A DNA stretch of 32,890 bases from Phormidium tenue FACHB-886 (GTDB lineage Bacteria; Cyanobacteriota; Cyanobacteriia; Elainellales; Elainellaceae), in contig NZ_JACXWX010000057.1 of the NCBI RefSeq assembly GCF_014764505.1, forward strand, positions 1 to 32,890, written 5' to 3'. Shown here in pieces: positions 1 to 8,103 of the stretch (position 1 is the first letter of the stretch; every line of letters begins with the position of its first letter). The position numbers and the translations under genes were made by a program. The notes under the pieces were generated by a model. It made no database searches and was not told where the DNA came from. It was given only the letters and a program-made list of their open reading frames with translations.

Positions 1-92
1 CAGCCCTTAATTTGACTCCTCGTAAGATTTGTCCACAGTGGAATTACATGCTTCACCCTCGCACTGCTAATTGTCAGAAGACATGAACTTAT

Positions 93-710
93 TTATTTAC
101 AAGCCCTAAGCCAGTTGAGCAGCCCTAGTGAGGCAACAGTTCCTAAGAAGTGTGCAGCAATTCCGTTCATATTTGCTAAGGCAATGAAGATGTCGAGCGA
201 TCGAATAAAACGAGTTGGGTCGTAGATTGCGACACCCTGCGGCTGGGAAATAGATTTGGCTAGGAGAACGCTCAGCGTCACTCCACCACCTAGTATGGTG
301 ACCAGCATCCCAATCAGCCCGACTATGACTCCCAGCCGAACCAGCTGCATCACTTCTGCTTTTTTAGGATGTACAGCAGCATCAGGATGCCGTAGCCGTT
401 TGGCATAGCGAGTTTGACGAAATGCCAAGTAAACGCTGACCAGCAGTGCAGCAATGCCACAGACTGCCCAAAACATACCAACACCAAGACCCGGAGTTCC
501 ACCTTGGTCGACGCCAACCACTCCAATTCCGGGCGGAGGAGCTACCGCTCGACTAAAGCTGCGACCTGTAATGGCAAAAACCAGCAGAATGGCAGTAGCG
601 ATCGCCAATCCTAGCTGCACCCAAAAGCCGCTCCATCCTGCGAACCGCAGCACTGTTGAAACTCGTTCTAGGGTTGGAGAAACCGACCGTGTTTGTAAAT
701 CTGCTTGCAT
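93..710 (-). CDS. DUF3611 family membrane protein (Tic21/PIC1-like)
   Basis: A 205-residue integral membrane protein with about four hydrophobic segments (roughly residues 28-50, 78-97, 122-150 and 170-200). The order of segments and the basic linker after the second segment (QTRYAKRLRHPDAAVHPKK) fit the DUF3611 family, a cyanobacterial family related to plastid Tic21/PIC1, which has been linked to protein import or iron transport in the chloroplast envelope. The start at 710 is supported by AGGAAAG a few bases upstream. Family assignment comes from recalled sequence character, not a search. The role in this organism is unknown and no operon partner is visible. Confidence 0.75.
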   Translation of the reverse strand: MQADLQTRSVSPTLERVSTVLRFAGWSGFWVQLGLAIATAILLVFAITGRSFSRAVAPPPGIGVVGVDQGGTPGLGVGMFWAVCGIAALLVSVYLAFRQTRYAKRLRHPDAAVHPKKAEVMQLVRLGVIVGLIGMLVTILGGGVTLSVLLAKSISQPQGVAIYDPTRFIRSLDIFIALANMNGIAAHFLGTVASLGLLNWLRACK

Positions 711-1400
711 AAGTCTTTCCTAAAGTGTAATGACCAGTTTCAACTAGCTGCGCCCCAGGAGTTTGCATTTCAGAAATTTGCTGATGGAGCTACAACGGCT
801 AGTGTTAAAGCTGATCTGGTAGACAAAGATTGAGGAGTGCTAGATGTTATTTTTTCAATCACTCACAAGATTTCTTCTGTTAGCTAGAATAGCGATCGCA
901 CTGCTCTAATAGCTCTATCAGGCGATAGAACTTATAAAGCTGAGCATATAGAGAATATAGTTCTTGCCAAACAATAAGATCGTTGTAAATCTTAAATATA
1001 GACTGTACCAGTTATCAGCTATTGAATGAAGTAGATGACTAATTCTGCTGCACTTCATTCATATATTAAGAAATTGCGCGTTTCATGAAAAGTGCCCGAT
1101 TCCAGCACTACCCAATACCTACCTGTCTTCTCAACTCTGATGAAGCTACATTAAGCTGGGAGAGATATTAAAGTGTACTTACCTTACACGTTCGACTAGT
1201 CAATAGGTTGGCAAGAATAAAGGTTGGCAAGAATAAGACTATGATTTTGGAGCGATCAATTGGGACACAGGCGCTAGCTGCTTCACTCTGTGTCCTCTGA
1301 CAAGGTCGATCGACTGTTCTATTGTTTTTTGCGATTGTCTTTGCTTGCAGGCTAAATCGAACGGCACGACGACTAGAAATTCTTGAACAGAGTAAAACGG
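711..1400. other. Intergenic region between two leftward genes
   Basis: About 690 bases without a convincing gene; the reading frame on the plus strand from 1322 is a shadow of the histidine kinase. It holds a GCGATCGC site near 893, a 10-base inverted repeat (TGAATGAAGT at 1023-1032 and its complement at 1052-1061, 19-base loop) and a 16-base tandem direct repeat at 1205-1236. The inverted repeat lies downstream of the histidine kinase stop but is too far away (about 340 bases) and lacks a T-run, so it is not a convincing terminator. AT-rich sequence at 770-1000 may hold the promoter of the DUF3611 gene, but no specific boxes are claimed. Confidence 0.5.
1205..1236. repeat. 16-bp tandem direct repeat, two copies
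   Basis: The unit AGGTTGGCAAGAATAA occurs twice without a gap (1205-1220 and 1221-1236), followed by a G that could begin a third unit. It is a simple local duplication in the intergenic region downstream of the histidine kinase; no function is evident. Confidence 0.9.
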
Positions 1401-2969
1401 CTATTCAAAATCTTTTCGCTGAACTGGAATTTCAACCACAAACTCACTGCCCTGCCCCACGACAGAACGATACCGGAGCCGACCCTGGTGCTTTTGAGTC
1501 ACGATCTGGTAACTGATCGACAATCCTAATCCTGTGCCCTTACCAATGGGTTTCGTGGTGAAGAAGGGTTCAAACACCTTTTGCTGTGTTGCTTCGCTCA
1601 TACCAACTCCATTGTCAGTAATAGTAATTCTTACCCATTCTGAATTGAGGTTTGTAGTCCGGATTTGAATCGTTGGCGCCAAGCTAAAATTCTGCCCATG
1701 CTCCATGGCATCTTCCAATGCATCGATCGCATTTGCTAGCAGATTCATGAAGACTTGGTTAAGCTGCCCCACATAACAGGTCACTAAGGGGAGATCGCCA
1801 TACTCCTTGACAATGTTGATTTCTGGACGTTCTAGCTTCGCTCTGAGCCGATGCCGCAGCAACAGGATCGTGCTTTCCAGCCCAGAGTGGAGGTCAACCT
1901 GCTTTTGCTCCGCTTCATCCACCCGTGAAAAATTCCGCAGCGAATCCACAATTTCTCGAATTCGCTCAGCGCCTACCTTCATTGAGGCAAGCAGCTTTGG
2001 GAAGTCCATAAACAGATAATCTAATCGCTCGCCGTCTGTTGGCTCCTGCTCCAGCGACGGCAAATGTGGATAGGCTTTCTGATAGCGCTGAATTAGCTCC
2101 ATCAACTCCTGGACATACTCGTATGCATAGTAGAGGTTGCCTGCAATAAAGTTAAGAGGATTATTGATCTCATGGGCAACACCTGCCACAAGCTGTCCTA
2201 GCGCTGCAATTTTTTCGGACTGAACGAGCTGAGCCTGCGTCTGTTTCAGCTCATCAAAGGACAGCTTTAGCTGAACCGCCTGTTCCTGAAGCTGGACTTG
2301 AGACTGCCGCAGTTCAGCTTCTGTCCACCGACGCTCCATGATCTCCTGTCTGAGGCTCTTGTTAATCAGGTGTAGCTGGGTGGTGCGCTCTTGCACTCGC
2401 TGTTCTAGCTCATTGTTTAAACGACGAATCTGCTCTTCTACCTGTTTGCGCTCCGCCATTTCTCTATCAAGAGCCTGCACATGGAGCCGCAGTTCGAGCT
2501 GACTGAGAACCTGACGCGCTAATGCTTTGAGTGCTTCCACCTGTGTCTCTACCAAATGGCGAGGCTGGTAGTCAATTACGCAGAGCGTACCGAGTGCAAA
2601 GCCATCCGGAGTGACTAAGGGTACGCCAGCATAGAAACGAATGCCGGGATCGTCGGCAACCAGCGGGTTGGTGGCAAAGCGATCGTCTTGGTAGGCATCA
2701 GGAACAATGAAGACCTCGTCCGACTTAAGGATGGCATGAGCGCAGAAGGCGAGATCGCGGTGGGTTTCGCTGACACTCAAGCCAACTTTTGCCTTAAACC
2801 ATTGGCGATCAATATCGACAAGGCTAACCAACGCAATGGGAACCCCACAAATGTGTGCTGCGAGCAATGTGAGGTCGTCATAGGAAGTCTCAGCAGCAGT
2901 ATCAAGGATTCTGTAGCTGAGGAGCTTAACGATCCGCTCGTCTTCGTTATGGGGTAGTGGCGCTTTCAT
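1401..2969 (-). CDS. GAF-domain sensor histidine kinase
   Basis: A 522-residue soluble sensor kinase. A GAF domain covers about residues 25-160 (typical FCAHAI, DDRF and [17 protein letters not shown] stretches). A long coiled coil (about 160-255) leads to a HisKA dimerisation region with the phospho-acceptor H266 in [12 protein letters not shown]. The HATPase domain follows, with an N-box around [15 protein letters not shown], the G1 box DNGVGM and the G2 box [10 protein letters not shown]. No membrane segment or PAS domain is seen, so it probably senses a cytoplasmic signal. There is no receiver domain in the protein and no response regulator beside it, so it is an orphan kinase here. The start at 2969 has GAGAGGAA upstream at suitable spacing. 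The GAF domain may bind a small molecule; the bilin-binding Cys of phytochromes was not identified. Confidence 0.93.
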   Translation of the reverse strand: MKAPLPHNEDERIVKLLSYRILDTAAETSYDDLTLLAAHICGVPIALVSLVDIDRQWFKAKVGLSVSETHRDLAFCAHAILKSDEVFIVPDAYQDDRFATNPLVADDPGIRFYAGVPLVTPDGFALGTLCVIDYQPRHLVETQVEALKALARQVLSQLELRLHVQALDREMAERKQVEEQIRRLNNELEQRVQERTTQLHLINKSLRQEIMERRWTEAELRQSQVQLQEQAVQLKLSFDELKQTQAQLVQSEKIAALGQLVAGVAHEINNPLNFIAGNLYYAYEYVQELMELIQRYQKAYPHLPSLEQEPTDGERLDYLFMDFPKLLASMKVGAERIREIVDSLRNFSRVDEAEQKQVDLHSGLESTILLLRHRLRAKLERPEINIVKEYGDLPLVTCYVGQLNQVFMNLLANAIDALEDAMEHGQNFSLAPTIQIRTTNLNSEWVRITITDNGVGMSEATQQKVFEPFFTTKPIGKGTGLGLSISYQIVTQKHQGRLRYRSVVGQGSEFVVEIPVQRKDFE

Positions 2970-3398
2970 GGGGGATTCCTCTCATTGCGCTGTCGAGCGC
3001 ACGTCTCCATTGCATCAGTAATGGCTGAGAGCCTTCTGTTGGTAGACGCTAAATCATACTTTGCTGTCAAGCATCCATCCGGCAGTTAGCTAGGCGAAAC
3101 AGGGATATAGCAACGATTCGTATAAAACGATTCATATAAGAAGGCGCTATTCCACTACGGTTCAGTTAGAATCAGTTGCTATACAATCTTCTATATAAGT
3201 CCATAAAATTGCGGTATGTCGTGTGGATCTGTACAGCTTTAAACAAAAATAGTCAGATTTGAGCATTTCATGAATGCAGTGTAGGGTTCACTGACTCCCC
3301 ATTCACAGAATGCCCAAATCCGGTAGTCTCAGAAGACATTTGAAAAAGATTAAACCTTTTTCCCCTGCCCTGGACATTCCTCAAGCCGCCAATTTGCT
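2970..3398. other. Intergenic region with a small palindromic element
   Basis: About 430 bases between the histidine kinase start and the DUF362 gene stop. The only clear structure is the terminal-inverted-repeat element at 3106-3183 described separately. The remainder is AT-rich and holds no reading frame of note; it should contain the promoter of the histidine kinase. Confidence 0.5.
3106..3183. mobile_element. MITE-like element with terminal inverted repeats, 78 bp
   Basis: The block begins with TATAGCAAC (3106-3114) and ends with its exact complement GTTGCTATA (3175-3183). The similarity continues inward (GATT against TGATTC). Inside the left end a 14-base unit, ACGATTCGTATAAA, is repeated at 3127-3140 with one change. 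Small TA-bounded elements with ends of the TATAGC type recur elsewhere in this window (24838-24917 and 18757-18855), so a non-autonomous element is a reasonable reading. A chance inverted repeat is possible because the arms are short. Confidence 0.45.
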
Positions 3399-4469
3399 TC
3401 AGGCTACAATCCAACGCCGAATTTCATCTGCCATTGCCTGACTGCTGCGGTCAGCAGTGACAATCTCGATCTGCTCATCGCTGCTGGCTCCCAGCCCCAG
3501 TTCAACGGCTCTTTGAATTTGCTCTAAACTCCACACCGAGCCACTGGCGACTGCTTTAGTAGTGCCTAACGATCGCAAAATCCCAAGTGCTACTACATCG
3601 ACCGCAACTCGATCGGTTCCTGCCAAAATTATGCCTGGTTTTGCCAGCTTGCCAGCCTCTGGTCCGCCGTTGACCAGCGCCTCCACGCCATCGAGCAGCA
3701 CTAGCGCTGGTTGATAGGCTTTGTTAATCTCGGCGATCATCAAGCGCTGGTGCGGCGAGGAATGCAGCTCGCCCATATAGTTGTATGACTCACCCGGAAG
3801 ATATTTGGCAACCATGCCCACCGTATTTTTGAGCGACAGAGTGAAGTGCCCGCCAAAGCGATGCGTTTTCAGACAGCAGGTGTTGACAACAGCTCCTGCT
3901 TCCAGCGCCGGACGAGCAACAGCAAACCCTTTTGACCAGTGCGTTCCTTCGGACGGGAAAGACTGCCAGCCCTCTGCAGGTAGTTCATCCAAAACGATTG
4001 GGTTCAGCCCATATTGCTCTGCTAGCCTGAATACACCTTTAGCTTCCATTGCCTGCCTTGTGTCTGCCATGCCAGAGCGATCGCCAATCGTGATCTCTTG
4101 CGCTCCGGCATTTTGCAGCTCTTGCACCAGTGCTTCCAGCAGCTTGGTATCGGTAGCAGCTGGGGCAGGATCACCAGTGTTGTAGTTGGGTTTGAGAAAA
4201 ACGGTTTGATTGGCGATGCCGCTGGGCTGCAGCAGTTCGATCGCCTGCCGAGTACCTGCAACTCGATCTTCAGAGCGGACTAGCACAACGCGGCTGCTAG
4301 CACGGCTAGCTGTTTCTGCTGTGGGGCTAGCTGCTGCTGGGGCAGGGCTAACTGCAGCATTGGTTTGGGTTGAAGCGCTGCGGCAAGCAACGGGAAGCGC
4401 TGCGGCTCCAGCTGCTAAACCAGTAAGCACCTGTCGTCGGCTGTAGCGAGCGGGGGGGTGAGGAGTCAT
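3399..4469 (-). CDS. DUF362 domain protein with Tat signal
   Basis: A protein of about 356 residues with an N-terminal twin-arginine signal (Y-SRRQVLTG followed by an Ala/Gly-rich hydrophobic stretch ending near VACRS), then an Ala/Ser/Thr/Pro-rich linker and a DUF362 domain. Family-like features are FLKPNYNTGDPAPAATD, GDRSGM, NTCCLKTHRFGGHFTLSLKN and LLDGVEALVNGGPEAG. DUF362 proteins are uncharacterised, often associated with iron-sulfur or redox contexts. Here the ferredoxin-like Cys clusters found in longer members are absent. An in-frame GTG at 4487 would extend it by six residues. ATG at 4469 puts the SRR motif at residues 10-12 as expected for a Tat substrate, so it is preferred. A Cys at the end of the hydrophobic stretch hints at a lipoprotein, but the preceding residues do not fit a lipobox well. 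Confidence 0.85.
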   Translation of the reverse strand: MTPHPPARYSRRQVLTGLAAGAAALPVACRSASTQTNAAVSPAPAAASPTAETASRASSRVVLVRSEDRVAGTRQAIELLQPSGIANQTVFLKPNYNTGDPAPAATDTKLLEALVQELQNAGAQEITIGDRSGMADTRQAMEAKGVFRLAEQYGLNPIVLDELPAEGWQSFPSEGTHWSKGFAVARPALEAGAVVNTCCLKTHRFGGHFTLSLKNTVGMVAKYLPGESYNYMGELHSSPHQRLMIAEINKAYQPALVLLDGVEALVNGGPEAGKLAKPGIILAGTDRVAVDVVALGILRSLGTTKAVASGSVWSLEQIQRAVELGLGASSDEQIEIVTADRSSQAMADEIRRWIVA

Positions 4470-4487
4470 AGCGCCTATGCAAAACAC

Positions 4488-5178
4488 GACCTTACTGGAT
4501 AGGGTAGCGAATTTTCTTTGGCTTTGACTGAGCGAAAACGTTGGTCAACTGCAGAAGTTGCAGGCGGCAGTTGGGATTAAAGCAGTTCCAGCAGTTAAAT
4601 CACTCAGCAGCGTGAGCACCGCTAGTATTGATGCTTTCTTGATTCTGCAACATAGTACAACATAGTATCCTAGAATTTGCAGATATTAGTTCTGGAAGAT
4701 TCCTGTAGTTTTTCTGACTTCTAATCACAGTTAGAACTATGTTCTTTGGATATGTAAATTCATTTGTCTCTTTCGACGATCTTAGCTAAGAACATTTGGA
4801 TCTTTGGATTAGGTGAGCTTTTGTCTTAACTCAGGACTTACGCAAGGAACTAGCTTTGATCATCCAGTGCCGAACAAACGGTACGCTGGCAGCGTGAAGA
4901 TGACCCGATGACGATATAGCCCAACAACATAGCGGGTGTAAGCATCGGGGATTTGCAACAGGGACAAATCTTCTACCATGTTTCCGGTGGTAACGCGACT
5001 TCCTCATGCACTGGCGCATGATGGTTCTAGTGGCTGAAGAGATGAAATTGAAAGATGATAAAAAACATGGTTGCTGTAAAGTGTACCCGATCGAGGACTA
5101 GCCACAGATGAGAGCCGGCTTTTATCCTGACGGTAAGCAATGAATTATTGACTGACTGCAAGAAATAGAAGCGACAGT
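4488..5178. other. Intergenic region with a possible gene or IS remnant
   Basis: About 690 bases without a confident gene. A short direct repeat (two copies of CAACATAGTA) sits near 4650-4670. At about 4832-4846 the sequence TCAGGACTTACGCAAG resembles an insertion-sequence end that I recall from cyanobacterial genomes (inference). It is followed on the minus strand by a coding-like fragment (4860-4979). The 5020-5178 part should hold the promoter of the membrane protein gene at 5179. Confidence 0.4.
4860..4979 (-). pseudogene. Short coding-like fragment of unknown origin
   Basis: A 39-codon frame reading MVEDLSLLQIPDAYTRY, then VVGLYRHRVIFTLPAYRLFGTG and stop. The composition looks like a real protein fragment rather than noise, whereas the longer overlapping frame (4831-5019) is rich in Arg, Cys and His and looks like a shadow. 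It stops about 15 bases before an insertion-sequence-end-like motif (GGACTTACGCAAG), so it may be the trimmed edge of an older gene or element. No family is recognised. Confidence 0.25.
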
Positions 5179-5604
5179 ATGACGACAGAACTTAACATTA
5201 GCAATACACCGTCATCGGGCCGGTGGTTTCAAACAGGGTTCCACGTTTTGGCAGTATTCTTTAATCTCTGCCTAAATGCTCAAGTGTTGTCCGTGGGATT
5301 CGCTTACTTCTACAACCCGGCGTGGTGGCAGGTTCACGTTTGGTTAGTCCGGGGATATAGTGCATTGTCACTGGTCTTATTGGGGTGGGTTTATCTAGTA
5401 TCGTTTCCATCCCGAGTGCGAATCCTCACAGCTAGCATGCCTGTGCTGCTGGGACTGCAATTTCTCACTATTCACCTAAAAACACCGATTCCCTTAGGTG
5501 TGCTGCATCCGCTGATTGGGTTCACGCTATTTTCAGTCTCCACTACGTTGGTTCATCACGTGTGGCGCTTTGTTTCTGCTAAACCCGATGAAAACTTAAT
5601 TTGA
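5179..5604 (+). CDS. Small four-helix membrane protein (DUF6220-like)
   Basis: A 141-residue protein with four predicted membrane segments: about residues 20-45 (LAVFFNLCLNAQVLSVGFAY), 55-75, 82-98 and 105-128. Short polar termini flank them. The layout, with an early Asn/Gln-containing helix and His-rich last helix (LHPLIGF and LVHHVW), resembles the DUF6220 family of small membrane proteins. That name is a tentative recollection. No neighbour shares its direction closely (next gene 233 bases on), so it is probably monocistronic. The upstream ribosome-binding site is weak (GAAGCGACAGT before ATG). Confidence 0.7.
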   Translation: MTTELNISNTPSSGRWFQTGFHVLAVFFNLCLNAQVLSVGFAYFYNPAWWQVHVWLVRGYSALSLVLLGWVYLVSFPSRVRILTASMPVLLGLQFLTIHLKTPIPLGVLHPLIGFTLFSVSTTLVHHVWRFVSAKPDENLI

Positions 5605-5648
5605 GTTGCCATGCCTAATGCTCCTCGAAAGACGAGTTTGCTCAGATA

Positions 5649-5701
5649 AAGTACAGGTTTTTTGTTGTGTACCACGCGCAGCACAATAAAAACCTGTACT
5701 T
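5649..5701. repeat. Long near-perfect hairpin
   Basis: AAGTACAGGTTTTT at 5649-5662 is an exact inverted match to 5688-5701. After a one-base bulge the pairing continues inward (5664-5669 with 5682-5687, one G-T), giving a stem of about 20 pairs around a 12-base loop. It lies 45 bases downstream of the membrane protein gene stop. No T-run follows the stem on either strand, so it is not a classical intrinsic terminator. It could slow polymerase, protect the mRNA 3' end, or be a palindromic mobile repeat. Confidence 0.75.
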
Positions 5702-5837
5702 CACGCGACTGGGGATGCCTCTTCCTGAGACTCCTCATAAAATGAGCTTATGACTCACTGTTAATTGCTAGAATCCTTTATAGCAATTTGCATGGAAGAC
5801 GCCTATTCTGTCAGAACTCGCATCATATAGGAGTTAA

Positions 5838-6314
5838 ATGATGAAGCTTGCCGAAGTTTTGGTCGAGCGCAAAGATGCTCAGATCAAGATTAGCGAGTTA
5901 AATGAGCGATTGCAGCGCATCATCTTCGTCCAAGAAGGTGAGCAACCTGCGGAACAACCAACTGCCTTGTTGCAAGAACTCGACGACGTAATTCATCGCT
6001 TGGAGGCTCTAATTGTTGCGATCAATCGCACCAATGTACAGGCACAGTTGCCGGATGGACGCACTGTTATGGCAGCAATTGCCCAACGCAATGTTCTGTG
6101 TATGCAGATGGACGTGCTTGACACGCTCATTCGGTCGGCAGGCAACCGGCAATTTCGCACACGCGGCAGCGAGATTAAGTTTGTCGTGACACTCGATATT
6201 ACCCAATTGCAACGTGAGCGCGATCGATTAGCTAGAAACTATCGCGAAGTGGATACCGCCATCCAAGCAGCCAACTGGAGTATTGATCTAGTAGAACCTG
6301 ATCTAGTGGAATAG
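5838..6314 (+). CDS. DIP1984 family protein
   Basis: A 158-residue, mostly alpha-helical soluble protein. The pattern KLAEVLVERKDAQIKISELNERL, VQEGEQP, LLQELDDV, LIVAINRTN, IAQRNVL, RGSEIKFVVTLDI, REVDTAIQAANW is that of the DIP1984 family (once mis-named septicolysin), present across many bacteria with no established biochemical role. The start at 5838 has AGGAG five bases upstream; a second ATG follows at once. Length is normal for the family. The stop codon overlaps the first base of the long-range stem of the candidate RNA at 6314-6530. Confidence 0.88.
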   Translation: MMKLAEVLVERKDAQIKISELNERLQRIIFVQEGEQPAEQPTALLQELDDVIHRLEALIVAINRTNVQAQLPDGRTVMAAIAQRNVLCMQMDVLDTLIRSAGNRQFRTRGSEIKFVVTLDITQLQRERDRLARNYREVDTAIQAANWSIDLVEPDLVE

Positions 6315-6530
6315 TGCAGTGAGAGGGTAGTGTTGGTGCATGGGTGTATGCCAAACCCGTTGCGGGCGCGGGTAATCGTACCGCAAAGGCTCTTAACCGC
6401 AGACTACATGGTTCGACCTGTACCGGGTAAGCAGCATCGTGTACGTAGGTACACCCTATAGCGTAAGCCGTAAAGACCAGGCATAAACATGCAGCAGCGT
6501 GAGGGTGGGAAAGGGGATTTCTCACTGCGC
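6314..6530 (+). ncRNA. Candidate structured RNA enclosed by nested long-range helices
   Basis: No credible gene lies between 6315 and 6721, yet the block 6314-6530 folds on itself. Outer helix: GTGCAGTGAGA (6314-6324) pairs over 11 positions with 6520-6530 (one T-G wobble). Second helix: GTTGGTGCATG (6332-6342) pairs with CATGCAGCAGC (6488-6498), with one mismatch and one wobble. Third: TATGCC (6347-6352) with GGCATA (6480-6485). Local hairpins sit inside: CCCG/CGGG at 6356-6366 and GTGTAC/GTACAC at 6439-6454. The wobble pairs fit a plus-strand transcript better than minus. The rod of nested helices recalls 6S-type RNAs in general outline, but no known family signature was recognised. It could also be an mRNA 3' structure of the DIP1984 gene or a leader of the phosphatase gene. 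Confidence 0.45.
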
Positions 6531-6721
6531 AAGTAGCGATCATTTTCTTGGAGTTTGCTCGACTAGTCTAAACACGAAAGAGCACTGTATGGCTTTGGCA
6601 TAAGAGAAAGAACTTGGTTGAATGAAGAAACCAGCAAGCAAAGGCTAGCCTGACCCCTGTGCAGATGGTATTCAGCCCTGTTAACCTGATAGTTTAAGGG
6701 TCTTAGTTCTCCACATCCCCT

Positions 6722-7264
6722 ATGTACAAATTTGCTGCGGCTTCAGAGAACGAACCGACCGTGTTTGGCTCTGCTCGACCTGGCTATAGCGACGAGCAAG
6801 TTAGCAAGTGGGTTGAATTTATGCAGAATCAAGACATCAAGCATGTCTGCTGCTTGCTTCCTGAAACTCAGCTTACCCGCTACTCAGATCTGCTTGAAGT
6901 TTATCGACAGACCTTCGGAATTAGCCAGGTTTGTTGGGCACCCATTGAGGATTTTCAGTTTGTCAGACCTGAAGTCCTAATTCATCAGATTCTGCCATTT
7001 TTAGTCAGGGCTGATCAGTGTAATCAGAAAGTAGTTGTGCATTGCTCTGGCGGAATCGGACGGACAGGGCATGTCTTAGCGGCTTGGTTGATCGCTGGGC
7101 GGGGATTCACACAGCAAGCCGCAATCGCGGCTGTCAAACAGACTGGAAAAAATCCTTATGAGGCAATTATTGCTGCTCCTTTCAAAGGTCGAAATCCCTG
7201 GAAAGTTGCTGCAGAACTGAACACTCTACTTGATGCGTGCAATCGTTCTACATCTATCTTATGA
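6722..7264 (+). CDS. Dual-specificity/tyrosine protein phosphatase family protein
   Basis: A 180-residue soluble protein with the Cys-based phosphatase loop HCSGGIGRTGH (nucleophile C108, phosphate-binding R114). A likely general acid is D77 in PIEDFQF, about 30 residues before the loop as usual. The small size and lack of extra domains suggest a stand-alone dual-specificity-type phosphatase of the kind found in cyanobacteria and archaea. The substrate (phosphotyrosine protein, phosphoinositide or nucleotide) cannot be told. The ribosome-binding site before 6722 is poor, and the unusual structured region upstream ends 191 bases before the start, so translation control by a leader is possible. 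Confidence 0.88.
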   Translation: MYKFAAASENEPTVFGSARPGYSDEQVSKWVEFMQNQDIKHVCCLLPETQLTRYSDLLEVYRQTFGISQVCWAPIEDFQFVRPEVLIHQILPFLVRADQCNQKVVVHCSGGIGRTGHVLAAWLIAGRGFTQQAAIAAVKQTGKNPYEAIIAAPFKGRNPWKVAAELNTLLDACNRSTSIL

Positions 7265-7302
7265 TTCAGCGTGTCCTGTTCGCAGATAATACGGTTGAAC
7301 GC

Positions 7303-8076
7303 TCATGCTCCTTGAGACTGTACAGCTGAGAGAATCGACAGCCCCTCCAAGCCCATATCAAATGCAAGCTCATTCACTACTCTTTGCTTGAGTTTTCGGG
7401 TAAACATGAGCCGAGTGTAGCGGCGAGTATATGGGTCAAGGCGGAGCAACTTCTCGGCTAGCTCATTGGCTCTCGCCAGCAATTGTTCGCGGGGATGAAC
7501 TTCGTTAACCATGCCGATTTGTAATGCCTCTTCAGCCGTTAGCTTCTGCATGGTCAAGAGAAAATAGTGCCCTCTCACATCCCCCATGGCTGCCGGATAG
7601 AGAATCTGCACGCCATCGGCTGGCACAACCCCGCCCCCGACGGACAAATGCTGGTTATCTTGAAAGTATGCTTCCTCTGCTGCCAGGATAATGTCTGCCA
7701 TCAACGCATACTCACCATGAATCGGAGCCGGACCATTAACGGCTGAAATTACGGGAACGCTGATATCCAGAAAATTGTAGAGGAGCTGACGCGCTTCGGT
7801 CAGAATGGCATACCAGCCAGCGGGTTTGGTAATGTCATCCACTGTAGAAAAGTTAATGTGACTAATCCATTGATCGCCTGCTCCAGTGAAGATGACAACC
7901 TCGTTTTGGCGATCGCGAGCAATCTCAGCAAACGCCTCTGGGAACTCACGATGGGCTTTTCCAGTGTGGATATGTGAACTCCCATTGGTATGCATTGTGA
8001 CTGTCAAGATACCAGAGTCAGTGCGATCTAGCTTCAAGTTTTCGTACTTGTCTTTGTAGTCATTGAAGTGTGTCAT
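7303..8076 (-). CDS. Crotonase-fold hydrolase, 6-oxocamphor hydrolase-like
   Basis: A 257-residue cytosolic crotonase-fold protein. It would be labelled enoyl-CoA hydratase/isomerase, but it follows 6-oxocamphor hydrolase, which cleaves a C-C bond of a cyclic beta-diketone (retro-Claisen), closely by my recollection: KYENLKLDR, NGPAPIHGEYALMAD, YFQDNQHL, RGHYFLLT, VNEVHP. The residues reported as catalytic there (His45, His122, Asp154, Glu244) appear to match H42, H120, D154 and E244 here. It is the last gene of the leftward run from the AraC regulator, 27 bases after the VOC gene. The diketone hydrolase assignment is inference from residue matches; a CoA-dependent role is not excluded. Confidence 0.8.
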   Translation of the reverse strand: MTHFNDYKDKYENLKLDRTDSGILTVTMHTNGSSHIHTGKAHREFPEAFAEIARDRQNEVVIFTGAGDQWISHINFSTVDDITKPAGWYAILTEARQLLYNFLDISVPVISAVNGPAPIHGEYALMADIILAAEEAYFQDNQHLSVGGGVVPADGVQILYPAAMGDVRGHYFLLTMQKLTAEEALQIGMVNEVHPREQLLARANELAEKLLRLDPYTRRYTRLMFTRKLKQRVVNELAFDMGLEGLSILSAVQSQGA

Positions 8077-8103
8077 ATTCTTACTCTCGTTACTTGTTTT
8101 GCC

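Noticed and set aside
3399-4469. Lipoprotein signal in the DUF362 protein
   Set aside because: The Cys after the hydrophobic stretch is preceded by P-V-A, a poor lipobox; a Tat signal explains the N-terminus better.
4831-5019. 62-codon frame on the minus strand as a gene
   Set aside because: Arg/Cys/His-rich translation with no recognisable family; the alternative frame at 4860-4979 looks more protein-like.
6380-6440. tRNA or tmRNA signal around GGTTCGACC
   Set aside because: The T-loop-like GTTCGA is not framed by a proper T-stem, and no acceptor, D or anticodon arms could be placed.
6314-6530. Retron non-coding RNA (a1/a2-like outer inverted repeat)
   Set aside because: No reverse transcriptase gene lies nearby and no retron-specific motif was recognised, so only a generic structured RNA is claimed.
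6232-6543. 103-codon frame on the minus strand
   Set aside because: It overlaps the end of the DIP1984 gene and lies on the structured block; composition (many Cys, Ala, Pro, Tyr) is that of a shadow frame.
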